DNA of 6,801 nucleotides from an uncultured Ruminococcus sp. (GTDB lineage: Bacteria; Bacillota; Clostridia; Oscillospirales; Ruminococcaceae): the NCBI GenBank assembly GCA_900319195.1, contig ONNL01000025.1, forward strand, positions 1-6,801. Reading direction: 5' to 3'. Below the pieces are notes generated by a model, which was not told the DNA's origin, ran no database searches, and was given only the letters and a program-made list of their open reading frames with translations. This document shows positions 1 through 5,278 of the stretch, piece by piece (within the stretch, counting starts at the first letter, position 1; each line of letters begins with the position of its first letter). A program made the position numbers and the translations under genes.

Positions 1-1053
1 AGCGAGCTCGTGGCGGAGTATTTCCCGAGGTATGACACAAGGACAGCCGCTGCCGCCGCAGGAATACTCGGAGTCACGCTCTCAACGCTCGGCTCGGCAC
101 TTTTCTTTGCGGTGCTGAGATCGTTTGTGCGCCCCGAGGTCAGCTCCGACCGTACCGTGCTCAGTGACCGAATCATCGCGCGTGAGCTGATACGCACGGC
201 TCTGCCGATAGGCACAGGAGCGGTAGTCACCAATATTTCCGCGCTTATTGATATGTGGACTATTATCGCGCTTGTCCGCCCGAGCGTACTGCCCGAGGGA
301 GTCACAGTCGCCGATTATCCGCACTTTGTCTACGGTTCGTTCGCAGGGATAGCTCTCACGGTCTTTAACCTTGTGCCGTCGGTGACGAATATGCTCGGCA
401 AGGGAGCGCTCACCTGTGTCACCTCCGCATGGGAGTGCTGTGACCGCAGACTGCTCCAAAGGAATACCTCGCAGATAATGCTCTCCGCGGCGTTCATTTC
501 GGTGCCTGCGGCATTCGGTATAGCGGCGCTTGCTCCGTCGATACTCGGGACGCTCTTTCCCATGCAGACCGATGAAGCAATGCTCTGCGTCGCACCGCTC
601 AGACTGCTCATGGCGGGAATGGTGCTCGTCTGCATGACATATCCACTGTTCAGTATGCTACAAGGCATAGGAAAAGCCGCGCTGACGCTGAAAATAATGC
701 TTGTCGGCACTGCTGTGAAGCTCGTCGGAAACGTTGCACTGATACCGCTCATGAACATAAACGGAGCGGCACTCTCAACGTCGCTGAGCTGCCTTGTGAT
801 GTTCGCATGGGCGGCTTCTGCGTATTTCGGCATAACGAAGATGAGAGCCGATGTCCGCTCACTGCTCGGCATTCTCTACTCGGGGATAATGTGCGGCGCG
901 GCGGCTCTGCTCGTCAGCGGAATGCTCCCCGACAGCACTCCCCTGCGCGTGCTGATCCTCTCTGCGGCGGCAGGCGGCGGAGTTTTCATATTCGCGGCAT
1001 ATACAATCTTCGGAGAACGTCTCCGCGGATTTTTTCGGGGGAAACCCTTTTGA
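1..1053 (+). CDS. MOP-superfamily flippase/transporter (MATE or SpoVB-like), C-terminal part, 5' truncated
   Basis: The reading frame is open from base 1, so the gene begins left of the window. The GTG at 10 has no ribosome binding site and is probably internal. About 350 codons remain of a family usually 430-550 residues long. The protein is strongly hydrophobic with about eight or nine membrane segments, for example near window codons 18-38, 63-92, 158-185, 200-218 and 230-250. The stretch LQGIGK (codons 220-225), then VKLVGN (239-244) and NGAALST (254-260), is the arrangement seen in polysaccharide/lipid-II-type flippases such as SpoVB and in MATE exporters. The family moves lipid-linked sugars or drugs across the cytoplasmic membrane; the substrate here cannot be read from sequence. 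The gene is visibly GC-rich, like tadA. It ends with RGFFRGKPF, whose codons overlap two hairpins. It converges on the DUF3810 gene 47 bp away. Confidence 0.85.
   Translation, partial: SELVAEYFPRYDTRTAAAAAGILGVTLSTLGSALFFAVLRSFVRPEVSSDRTVLSDRIIARELIRTALPIGTGAVVTNISALIDMWTIIALVRPSVLPEGVTVADYPHFVYGSFAGIALTVFNLVPSVTNMLGKGALTCVTSAWECCDRRLLQRNTSQIMLSAAFISVPAAFGIAALAPSILGTLFPMQTDEAMLCVAPLRLLMAGMVLVCMTYPLFSMLQGIGKAALTLKIMLVGTAVKLVGNVALIPLMNINGAALSTSLSCLVMFAWAASAYFGITKMRADVRSLLGILYSGIMCGAAALLVSGMLPDSTPLRVLILSAAAGGGVFIFAAYTIFGERLRGFFRGKPF
1011..1035 (+). terminator. Intrinsic-terminator-like hairpin inside the last codons of the flippase gene
   Basis: CGGAGA (1011-1016) and TCTCCG (1020-1025) form a perfect 6-bp stem with a 3-nt loop. 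Four bases later comes a run of six T (1030-1035). This has the form of a weak intrinsic terminator but lies before the stop codon at 1051-1053, so a transcript ending here would lack a stop. It may be fortuitous or act with the hairpin just downstream. Confidence 0.35.
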
Positions 1054-1070
1054 AACAAAGTTTTCCCCCG
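1036..1070. repeat. GC-rich inverted repeat spanning the flippase stop codon
   Basis: CGGGGGAAAC (1036-1045) pairs with GTTTTCCCCCG (1060-1070) with one bulged T, around a 14-nt loop that contains the TGA stop (1051-1053). There is no T-run on either side in the downstream direction, so it is not a classical terminator on either strand. It lies between convergent genes and could protect or end both transcripts. Confidence 0.6.
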
Positions 1071-1100
1071 ATAAATCGTATAAATACTTGTGACAGGCGT

Positions 1101-2207
1101 TCATTCGGAAGCGGGAAAATAGTAGTCGAGCAGGAGGGTGACCACGCCGTTATAGGACTCGATACCGTCCTCGCGTCCGTTCATTTTTATATTCGTATCA
1201 ATAGCGGTCTCAGACGCCTTTGTGACGACCTCGGTGCTGATGACCTCCTTATCCTCATTTTCCTCCCAGTAGTCGTCAGGGAGGAAGCCGTACCAGTCCG
1301 TGCGCACCTTATCGGAGATCTCAGCGGACAGGCTCTCTGCCTCGGGGACATCGTTATCGTACATCTGATTGTTGACATACTCGAGCGCGTCGAGCACTCC
1401 CGAATAGCGAAACTCGATATTGCCGCTCTCAAGGCAGGCGCGGTATGCGATGAAGTTTGCCTCGTCCTCCTGTATCACGCCCTTGAGGTGAGAGTATTCG
1501 TGGCATATCGTAGAGGGGATATTCTTTTCAAACATATCGGGGTTGTAATTCGACTCCATTGAAAACGGGAAGTATATCCCGAGCAGTTCCGCCTGACTCA
1601 TGAAGTAGGAGTTCATTATCTTCTTTGCGTCGGGATAGTAGCCGCTGAGCTGTGGATAGTCCTTCGCAATTTTGTGCATGGCATTTTTGGCTTCGGTATC
1701 ATAATCACAGGTGAGCCTGAATCGTCCGTTTTCATCACGTGAAACCTCCTCAGCAAGCTTGTTTGCCTCCGTAATGAGCGCGTAATACAGCGTTGTCAGC
1801 TCCTTGTTGTTGTGGTCGCTGTGGCTGAGATAGCGTTCCGAAAAGTGCGTGCACTGATACATCACGAAGCAATTCATAGTCTCTGTCGTGAAAACGAAGG
1901 TCAGCGCCCATGCGAGCACAGTCGCGGCAACGGAGACCGTCCTTTTGCGGAACGTCCTTCCGAATATAAGCAGTATCGCGGTGAGCGGCAGTCCGATCAT
2001 TACGAGCACTATCGCCGCTATTATCATTACCTCACCGACAGAAAACGGGAATAGTCCGCTCAGAAATGTAAACGGGACTGATATGTAGTGAAAAATGTGC
2101 AGAACATAGAAGTCTGCAAAGGGAGTGCACAGCCGCGCAAGTATGTTCATGAACAGCATTGCGGCACATATTATAATAGGTATGAGCAGGCGTTTTTTTA
2201 TCTTCAT
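1101..2207 (-). CDS. DUF3810 family membrane protein with HEXXH zinc-site motif
   Basis: A 368-residue protein. The N-terminal third has about three membrane segments (residues 7-26, 55-84, 90-110), followed by a large soluble domain. That domain contains IYFPFSMESNYN (211-222) and HEYSH (236-240), then EDEANF (247-252); together these are the signature of DUF3810, a family with a gluzincin-like HEXXH...E zinc site. His236, His240 and Glu249 are the expected metal ligands and Glu237 the catalytic base, all present. The natural substrate of the family is unknown, so 'putative membrane-anchored metallopeptidase' is as far as the sequence allows. The ATG has a modest GGAG (2217-2220) nine bases upstream. 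A promoter at 2377-2405 would give a leader of about 160 nt that crosses repeat copy A in antisense. The gene is convergent with the flippase and divergent from the CPBP-like gene. Confidence 0.85.
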   Translation of the reverse strand: MKIKKRLLIPIIICAAMLFMNILARLCTPFADFYVLHIFHYISVPFTFLSGLFPFSVGEVMIIAAIVLVMIGLPLTAILLIFGRTFRKRTVSVAATVLAWALTFVFTTETMNCFVMYQCTHFSERYLSHSDHNNKELTTLYYALITEANKLAEEVSRDENGRFRLTCDYDTEAKNAMHKIAKDYPQLSGYYPDAKKIMNSYFMSQAELLGIYFPFSMESNYNPDMFEKNIPSTICHEYSHLKGVIQEDEANFIAYRACLESGNIEFRYSGVLDALEYVNNQMYDNDVPEAESLSAEISDKVRTDWYGFLPDDYWEENEDKEVISTEVVTKASETAIDTNIKMNGREDGIESYNGVVTLLLDYYFPASE

Positions 2208-2240
2208 GGGACAAAGCTCCGTTCATTCGGGTCGATTTGA

Positions 2241-2281
2241 TATATAGTCAACGTCAAGAATAATTCGACGTTGACTATATA
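2241..2281. repeat. 15-bp perfect inverted repeat (hairpin 1 of repeat copy A)
   Basis: TATATAGTCAACGTC (2241-2255) is followed by 11 bases and then its exact reverse complement GACGTTGACTATATA (2267-2281). The loop itself contains GAAT-A-ATTC. No T-run follows on either strand, so terminator function is unlikely. Confidence 0.9.
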
Positions 2282-2307
2282 AAATGATCTAAAATGCCTT
2301 GCAGATA
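2246..2307 (+). repeat. Dispersed intergenic repeat, copy A
   Basis: This 62-nt core matches 5788-5848 on the opposite strand. A 31-nt hairpin segment (AGTC...ACT, same length in both copies, 24 of 31 identical by eye) is followed by a block of pattern AAAATGATYTAAARTGCC with TTGCAGATA (25 of the last 27 bases identical). In both copies a second, sequence-unrelated hairpin follows directly. Weaker similarity (GATTT, GC, TCACTG, CAAT) continues to about 2335. Orientation is sense to the CPBP-like gene and antisense to the DUF3810 gene. Confidence 0.8.
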
Positions 2308-2376
2308 CACAAATCAAAGATTTGCTCACTGCAATCGGCAAATAGCAAACTCCAAAATTTTTTGTCGTTTACTATA

Positions 2377-2405
2377 ATTATACCACTTGCGGAAGGAAAA
2401 TGCAA
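2377..2405 (-). promoter_or_regulatory. Sigma-A promoter of the DUF3810 gene
   Basis: On the minus strand a perfect TATAAT (2377-2382) is preceded by TGG, giving an extended -10. Seventeen bases upstream is TTGCAT (2400-2405), a poor -35 of the kind tolerated with an extended -10. Transcription would start near 2370. Confidence 0.6.
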
Positions 2406-2524
2406 ATGAAATGATTTCCATAGGTCAGACTTTTTACTCGTTAACATAATATTCACAAAATATATCTAAAATAATAACACAGCCGTCATGCGTTTGTGGT
2501 AATATTAATATGAGTTATACTGTG

Positions 2525-2542
2525 AAAGGAGGCATCAGCTTG
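2525..2542 (+). promoter_or_regulatory. Ribosome binding site that fixes a TTG start
   Basis: AAAGGAGG (2525-2532) lies seven bases before TTG (2540-2542). It is internal to the longer frame that begins with ATG at 2510, whose upstream bases (GGTAATATTAAT) contain no Shine-Dalgarno sequence. The TTG is therefore the better start. Confidence 0.75.
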
Positions 2543-3709
2543 AATAAAACAACAGCTCCCGAAAAACAAAGGGAAATGATAAGCGTAGTAGATGATTTTG
2601 ACAGCTCGGCACAGGGTGAAAAGTATGATGCCGCTTTCAAGGGTTGGCGCAGAAACAAGAACAATCAATTCGCCTTCAACTTTGAAAAGAACAGCAAGGA
2701 GTCCGTATTTGTTGAAGGAAAGGGCTTCGACAGCCGCTCCCTTGCGGAGACGGAAAAGGAAACTCTCCTGAATATAATGAACATCATAGGCATAGCTCTC
2801 CTGCTGTTTGTTGCATTTTATAACATAATCTCAAAGATAATAGTAGGACTGCTTGACCTTGCAGGAGTCAATGTGCATACGTCGTTCGGGGAATCCTCTT
2901 TCTTCGGCGGAAGCACCGAGATAGTGATCACCTATCTTGCAATGGCGGCTCTCAGTCTGCTCGTGCCTGCGATATATCTGCACGTCAAGCTGAAAATGCC
3001 GTTTCGGGTGGAGTTCATGTGCTCACTGAACGACTCGTTTGAGCTTATGGGAGCTATTGCGGCAACGCTGATAATGTGCGTCGTTGTATGTGTACCCTCT
3101 ACATACTCGGGCGACAAAATGGAGATATTCACGTATTTCAAGAACATAAACGCTGATGTCTCGCTCTGGGGACAGAAGGACTTCGTTATATATACGGTCT
3201 TTGATGTTATCGTTATTTCTATCCTCGCTGAGAGTATGCTGCGCGGAGCTGTATTCAATGCGCTCCGTCAATTCGGTGATGTTTTCGCTGTCGTTATAAC
3301 AGCTGTCATTGCAGGACTTATTGCCCCGGATTACAGCGAGATACCTGCTGAGATACTCATTTCCGTCGTTGCAGGAGCAGGTGTGCTCAGGAGCGGCTCC
3401 ATTTTCACGGCTTATGTTGTCAGAGCGGTCTATAAGATGTATTGTCTTGCGCTTGTCCTTATCGAGAGCGGTAATTCTGATAGAATAATAACCGAAAGAA
3501 TAGCTTTCATGCTTGCGGGACTTGTTATCGGTACGGTCGGCTATTTTGCCGTGCTGAGAAGAAGAAAGAAAAAGGGTACGGCACGCCTTGCCGCGTACAC
3601 CTCGGAAATTTCAGATACGAAGCGCTTCGGCATTGCTCTGAAATCGTTCCCGTTCGGAGCGGTAGCCTGTCTGTGCATACTCGTCCTCATCAAGAGGGTG
3701 CTGCTCTGA
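2540..3709 (+). CDS. CPBP/CAAX-protease-like polytopic membrane protein with degenerate active site
   Basis: The likely start is the TTG at 2540, because AAAGGAGG (2525-2532) lies seven bases before it; the in-frame ATG at 2510 has no such site. This gives 389 residues. A charged soluble N-terminus of about 75 residues is followed by about eight membrane segments (near 78-107, 127-147, 168-185, 216-230, 247-262, 270-285, 321-340, 370-385). Residues 226-245 (ISILAESMLRGAVFNALRQF) resemble CPBP motif 1, EExxxR, then a segment like FGLxH and one like HaxxN. Here the first Glu is Ala230; Glu231 and Arg235 remain, while the FxxxH region reads AGLIAP and the last motif reads VRAVYK. Intramembrane proteolysis is therefore unlikely; a scaffold or binding role is inferred. 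The gene ends one base before tadA. Family assignment is moderate. Confidence 0.65.
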   Translation: MNKTTAPEKQREMISVVDDFDSSAQGEKYDAAFKGWRRNKNNQFAFNFEKNSKESVFVEGKGFDSRSLAETEKETLLNIMNIIGIALLLFVAFYNIISKIIVGLLDLAGVNVHTSFGESSFFGGSTEIVITYLAMAALSLLVPAIYLHVKLKMPFRVEFMCSLNDSFELMGAIAATLIMCVVVCVPSTYSGDKMEIFTYFKNINADVSLWGQKDFVIYTVFDVIVISILAESMLRGAVFNALRQFGDVFAVVITAVIAGLIAPDYSEIPAEILISVVAGAGVLRSGSIFTAYVVRAVYKMYCLALVLIESGNSDRIITERIAFMLAGLVIGTVGYFAVLRRRKKKGTARLAAYTSEISDTKRFGIALKSFPFGAVACLCILVLIKRVLL

Positions 3710-3710
3710 T

Positions 3711-4175
3711 ATGGAAGAGAAATACATGAGGCGGGCGCTCGAGCTCGCAAGGGAAGCATACGACAAGGGCGAAGTGCCTGTGGGCGCAGTCGTGGTAAAA
3801 AAGACGAGCGGCGAGATAGTCGGTGAGGGACATAACAGGCGCGAGGGCGCGAAAAATGCTCTCGCACACGCTGAGATACTGGCTATCGACGCTGCCTGCA
3901 AAAAGCTTGGCGGCTGGCGGCTGCCCGAGTGCGAAATCTATGTCACGCTCGAGCCCTGCCCTATGTGCTGCGGAGCTATCATAAATTCGCGCATCGACAA
4001 CGTCTGCTTCGGCGCGTATGACCTCAAAAGCGGCTCGGCTGTTTCGGTGCAGAAAATGTTCGAGCTGCCATATAATTATCGTCCCGAGGTCTGCGGAGGA
4101 GTTCTCGAGGAGGAATGTGCGGAGCTGCTTTCGTCGTTTTTCAGGGAACTCAGAAAGAATAAAAAAAATTTTTGA
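3711..4175 (+). CDS. tadA: tRNA-specific adenosine deaminase TadA
   Basis: This zinc enzyme deaminates adenosine 34 of tRNA-Arg(ACG) to inosine, so that one tRNA can read CGU, CGC and CGA; it is generally essential. At 154 residues it has the family's usual length. The cytidine-deaminase-fold signatures are intact: HAE at 53-55 (zinc ligand His53, proton-shuttling Glu55) and PCPMC at 82-86 (ligands Cys83 and Cys86). The N-terminus (YMRRALELAREAYDKGEVPVGAVVV) is typical of TadA. The ATG lies one base after the stop of the CPBP-like gene, and the nearest purine-rich site (GAGGG, about 3695) is too far away, so translational coupling is likely. No terminator follows; the consensus tRNA promoter starts 8 bases after the stop. 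The bases encoding the Lys-rich C-terminus (KNKKNF) form an A-tract that probably serves as an upstream promoter element for the tRNA. Confidence 0.97.
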   Translation: MEEKYMRRALELAREAYDKGEVPVGAVVVKKTSGEIVGEGHNRREGAKNALAHAEILAIDAACKKLGGWRLPECEIYVTLEPCPMCCGAIINSRIDNVCFGAYDLKSGSAVSVQKMFELPYNYRPEVCGGVLEEECAELLSSFFRELRKNKKNF

Positions 4176-4211
4176 AAAACGCTTGACAAATCAAAAAATG
4201 TGTGCTATAAT
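4161..4211 (+). promoter_or_regulatory. Consensus promoter with A/T-rich UP-like element for tRNA-Leu
   Basis: TTGACA (4183-4188), a 17-nt spacer and TATAAT (4206-4211) match the sigma-A consensus at all twelve positions. Directly upstream, A8 then T5 (4161-4173) form an UP-element-like tract that overlaps the last codons and stop of tadA. Transcription should start near 4218, about 20 bases before the tRNA. Confidence 0.9.
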
Positions 4212-4238
4212 ATTTAAGCAGTCAGTTAAGACGGCAAT

Positions 4239-4323
4239 GCGAGTGTGCTGGAATAGGCAGACAGGCACGTTTGAGGGGCGTGTGTCTCACGACGTATGGG
4301 TTCAAGTCCCATTACTCGCACCA
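4239..4323 (+). tRNA. tRNA-Leu, anticodon GAG
   Basis: An 85-nt tRNA with encoded CCA (4321-4323). The acceptor stem GCGAGTG (4239-4245) pairs with TACTCGC (4313-4319), with A4320 as discriminator as in all leucine tRNAs. The D stem is CTG/CAG with a GG-containing loop. The anticodon stem CACGT/GCGTG encloses TTGAGGG, placing GAG at 4273-4275. A long 13-nt variable arm (4283-4295) marks a class II tRNA, and the T arm is ATGGG-TTCAAGT-CCCAT. It reads CUC and CUU. It has no A34 and so is not a substrate of the neighbouring TadA. Confidence 0.96.
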
Positions 4324-4326
4324 AGA

Positions 4327-4356
4327 GGCTTATCACGAAAGTGGTAAGCCTTTTTT
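4327..4356 (+). terminator. Intrinsic terminator after tRNA-Leu
   Basis: GGCTTATCAC (4327-4336), a GAAA tetraloop and GTGGTAAGCC (4341-4350) form a 10-bp stem with one G-U pair, followed by T6. It starts three bases after the tRNA CCA and probably also ends read-through from tadA. Confidence 0.93.
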
Positions 4357-4359
4357 GTA

Positions 4360-4388
4360 TTGACTTTTCGGATAAAAGGTGGTATAAT
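4360..4388 (+). promoter_or_regulatory. Sigma-A promoter of the GNAT gene
   Basis: TTGACT (4360-4365), 17 bases, then TATAAT (4383-4388). The -35 box begins three bases after the tRNA terminator's T-run. Transcription should start near 4395, giving a leader of about 150 nt before the ATG at 4546. Confidence 0.88.
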
Positions 4389-4394
4389 ACATTC

Positions 4395-4545
4395 AATGCA
4401 GTGTATCTGCATAATCATTTTTAAGGAGTATTTTTTTGAAAAATAACAATTACATGGAGATAGCAGCGTAAACGGAAGGTTTGCGAATAACTGTCTCACA
4501 CAAACCTCCCGTATTGCAGTCAACAAATTTTCAGGAGGAAAAATA
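4395..4545 (+). promoter_or_regulatory. Structured 5' leader of the GNAT gene with upstream ORF and hairpin (possible attenuator)
   Basis: The leader starts with a small hairpin (ATGCAG 4396-4401 with CTGCAT 4407-4412). An upstream ORF follows (4436-4471). Next is a large hairpin: ACGGAAGGTTTG (4472-4483) pairs with CAAACCTCCCGT (4501-4512), 11 of 12 positions, around a 17-nt loop. It has no T-run and so is not an intrinsic terminator. The gene's own AGGAGG is at 4533-4538. CCTCC in the 3' arm (4505-4509) could instead pair with GGAGG (4534-4538) if the 5' arm were blocked, for example by a ribosome finishing the upstream ORF. The switch is inferred; the elements are visible. Confidence 0.5.
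4436..4471 (+). CDS. Putative 11-codon leader peptide (upstream ORF)
   Basis: AAGGAG (4423-4428) stands seven bases before TTG (4436), followed by codons for KNNNYMEIAA and a TAA stop (4469-4471). The stop abuts the 5' arm of the large leader hairpin at 4472. The peptide has three consecutive Asn but no run of one amino acid strong enough to name a sensing ligand. It could be a true leader peptide or a chance reading frame; the good Shine-Dalgarno spacing and the position argue for the former. Confidence 0.45.
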   Translation: MKNNNYMEIAA

Positions 4546-5193
4546 ATGAATACAAATGACTATATTATCCGTAGAGAAAACGAAAACGATCACTTTGAGG
4601 TCGAAAATCTGATAAGAGAGGCTTTCTGGAATCAGTATAAGCCGGGTTGCGACGAGCACTATTTTGCACACATACTGAGAGCTCACCCCGATTTTGTCCC
4701 CGAGCTTGACTATGTTGCCGAGCTTGACGGAAAATTAGTGGCAAGCATAATGTACGAAAAGGCACGGCTTACAGATGAAAACGGAAACGTCAAGGAGATA
4801 GTCACTCCCGGTCCGATAAGCGTGCTCCCCGAATTTCAGCGCAGAGGTTTAAGCAGACTTCTGCTCGAAAAAACCTTTGCGATAGCCGCTGAAATTGGTT
4901 ACGAAGCCGTTGTGAATTTCGGTGACCCATGCAACTACATCAAGCGAGGCTACAAGAGCTGTAGGAAGTATAATGTGTGCCTCGAGGGAGGAGTCTTCCC
5001 GTCCGCTCTGCTTGTAAAGGAGCTCAAAGAGGGAGCGCTCGACGGCAGAAGGTACATCTATTCCGTTGGTGACGCTGAAACCTTCTCACAGGAGGCTGCT
5101 GAGGAATTCGACAGGAGATTTCCGCCGAAGGAGAAGGGCTGGTCTCCGCATCAGGAGGAATTCTACATTTACAGCCATTCCTCTATAAACTGA
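4546..5193 (+). CDS. GNAT family N-acetyltransferase (YhbS-like)
   Basis: A 215-residue cytosolic protein expected to transfer an acetyl group from acetyl-CoA to an amine; the substrate is not evident. The GNAT core is clear. IRRENENDHFEVENLIREAF (8-27) is the first strand and helix. AELDGKLVASIMY (58-70) forms the central strands. Residues 87-110 are motif A, with strand PGPISVLPEF and then the pyrophosphate-binding loop QRRGLS (98-103, canonical QxxGxG/A with Ser last). NFGDPCNYIKRGY (124-136) matches the YhbS/COG3153 subfamily, where this strand reads close to GDPxYYxxxGF. The C-terminal region of about 65 residues is less typical. AGGAGG (4533-4538) sits seven bases before the ATG. The gene is monocistronic, with its own promoter, a structured leader and a terminator. 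Resistance, protein-modification or metabolite roles are all possible. Confidence 0.9.
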   Translation: MNTNDYIIRRENENDHFEVENLIREAFWNQYKPGCDEHYFAHILRAHPDFVPELDYVAELDGKLVASIMYEKARLTDENGNVKEIVTPGPISVLPEFQRRGLSRLLLEKTFAIAAEIGYEAVVNFGDPCNYIKRGYKSCRKYNVCLEGGVFPSALLVKELKEGALDGRRYIYSVGDAETFSQEAAEEFDRRFPPKEKGWSPHQEEFYIYSHSSIN

Positions 5194-5200
5194 ACACATA

Positions 5201-5236
5201 AAAAAAGGCTTGCCGCAATTGCAGTAAGCCTTTTTT
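5201..5236. terminator. Bidirectional terminator between the GNAT and YbjN-like genes
   Basis: AAAAAAGGCTT (5201-5211) pairs with AAGCCTTTTTT (5226-5236). The stem continues inward through GCCGC and GCAGT with one mismatch and a G-T pair. A-tract and T-tract on opposite sides allow termination on both strands. It lies 8 bases past the GNAT stop and about 43 bases past the YbjN-like stop. Confidence 0.93.
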
Positions 5237-5278
5237 GCTGATATCGGGATTTGTATGTCGGAGATTCTCCGTTAAAGG

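Larger units (their letters stand above)
2208..2539. other. Divergent intergenic region (about 330 bp)
   Basis: It holds, left to right, the GGAG site of the DUF3810 gene, a long perfect hairpin within repeat copy A (2241-2307), a small hairpin CAAATC-AAA-GATTTG (2310-2324), the minus-strand promoter of the DUF3810 gene (2377-2405), and an AT-rich stretch (about 2430-2510). The start of the rightward transcript must lie in that AT-rich stretch or further left. I could not choose a convincing promoter there: TTAACA (2441-2446) and TTCACA (2452-2457) are near-consensus -35 boxes, but neither has a good -10 at normal spacing. Confidence 0.6.

Noticed and set aside
10..1053. GTG at 10 as the true start of the flippase
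   Set aside because: The frame is open to base 1, no ribosome site precedes the GTG, and the protein would lack the N-terminal third of the family.
807..1562. 251-codon plus-strand open frame
   Set aside because: It lies antisense to the DUF3810 gene and overlaps the flippase; it has no family resemblance and no ribosome site, so it is a shadow of GC-biased codons.
1098..2230. 11-bp direct repeat CGTTCATTCGG on both sides of the DUF3810 gene (1098-1108, 2220-2230), as a possible target-site duplication
   Set aside because: Several 11-bp matches are expected by chance in 6.8 kb, one copy overlaps the stop codon, and no insertion-element ends are present.
2410..2539. Promoter for the CPBP-like gene in the AT-rich stretch
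   Set aside because: Near-consensus -35 boxes exist (2441, 2452) but none has an acceptable -10 at 16-18 bp, so no site was called.
4239..4323. tRNA-Leu 3' end as an integration (att) site
   Set aside because: There is no integrase gene and no downstream repeat of the tRNA 3' sequence in the window; the tRNA is followed directly by its terminator and a housekeeping-like layout.
4472..4512. Leader hairpin as an intrinsic terminator
   Set aside because: The stem is strong but followed by ATTGCAGTC rather than a T-run.
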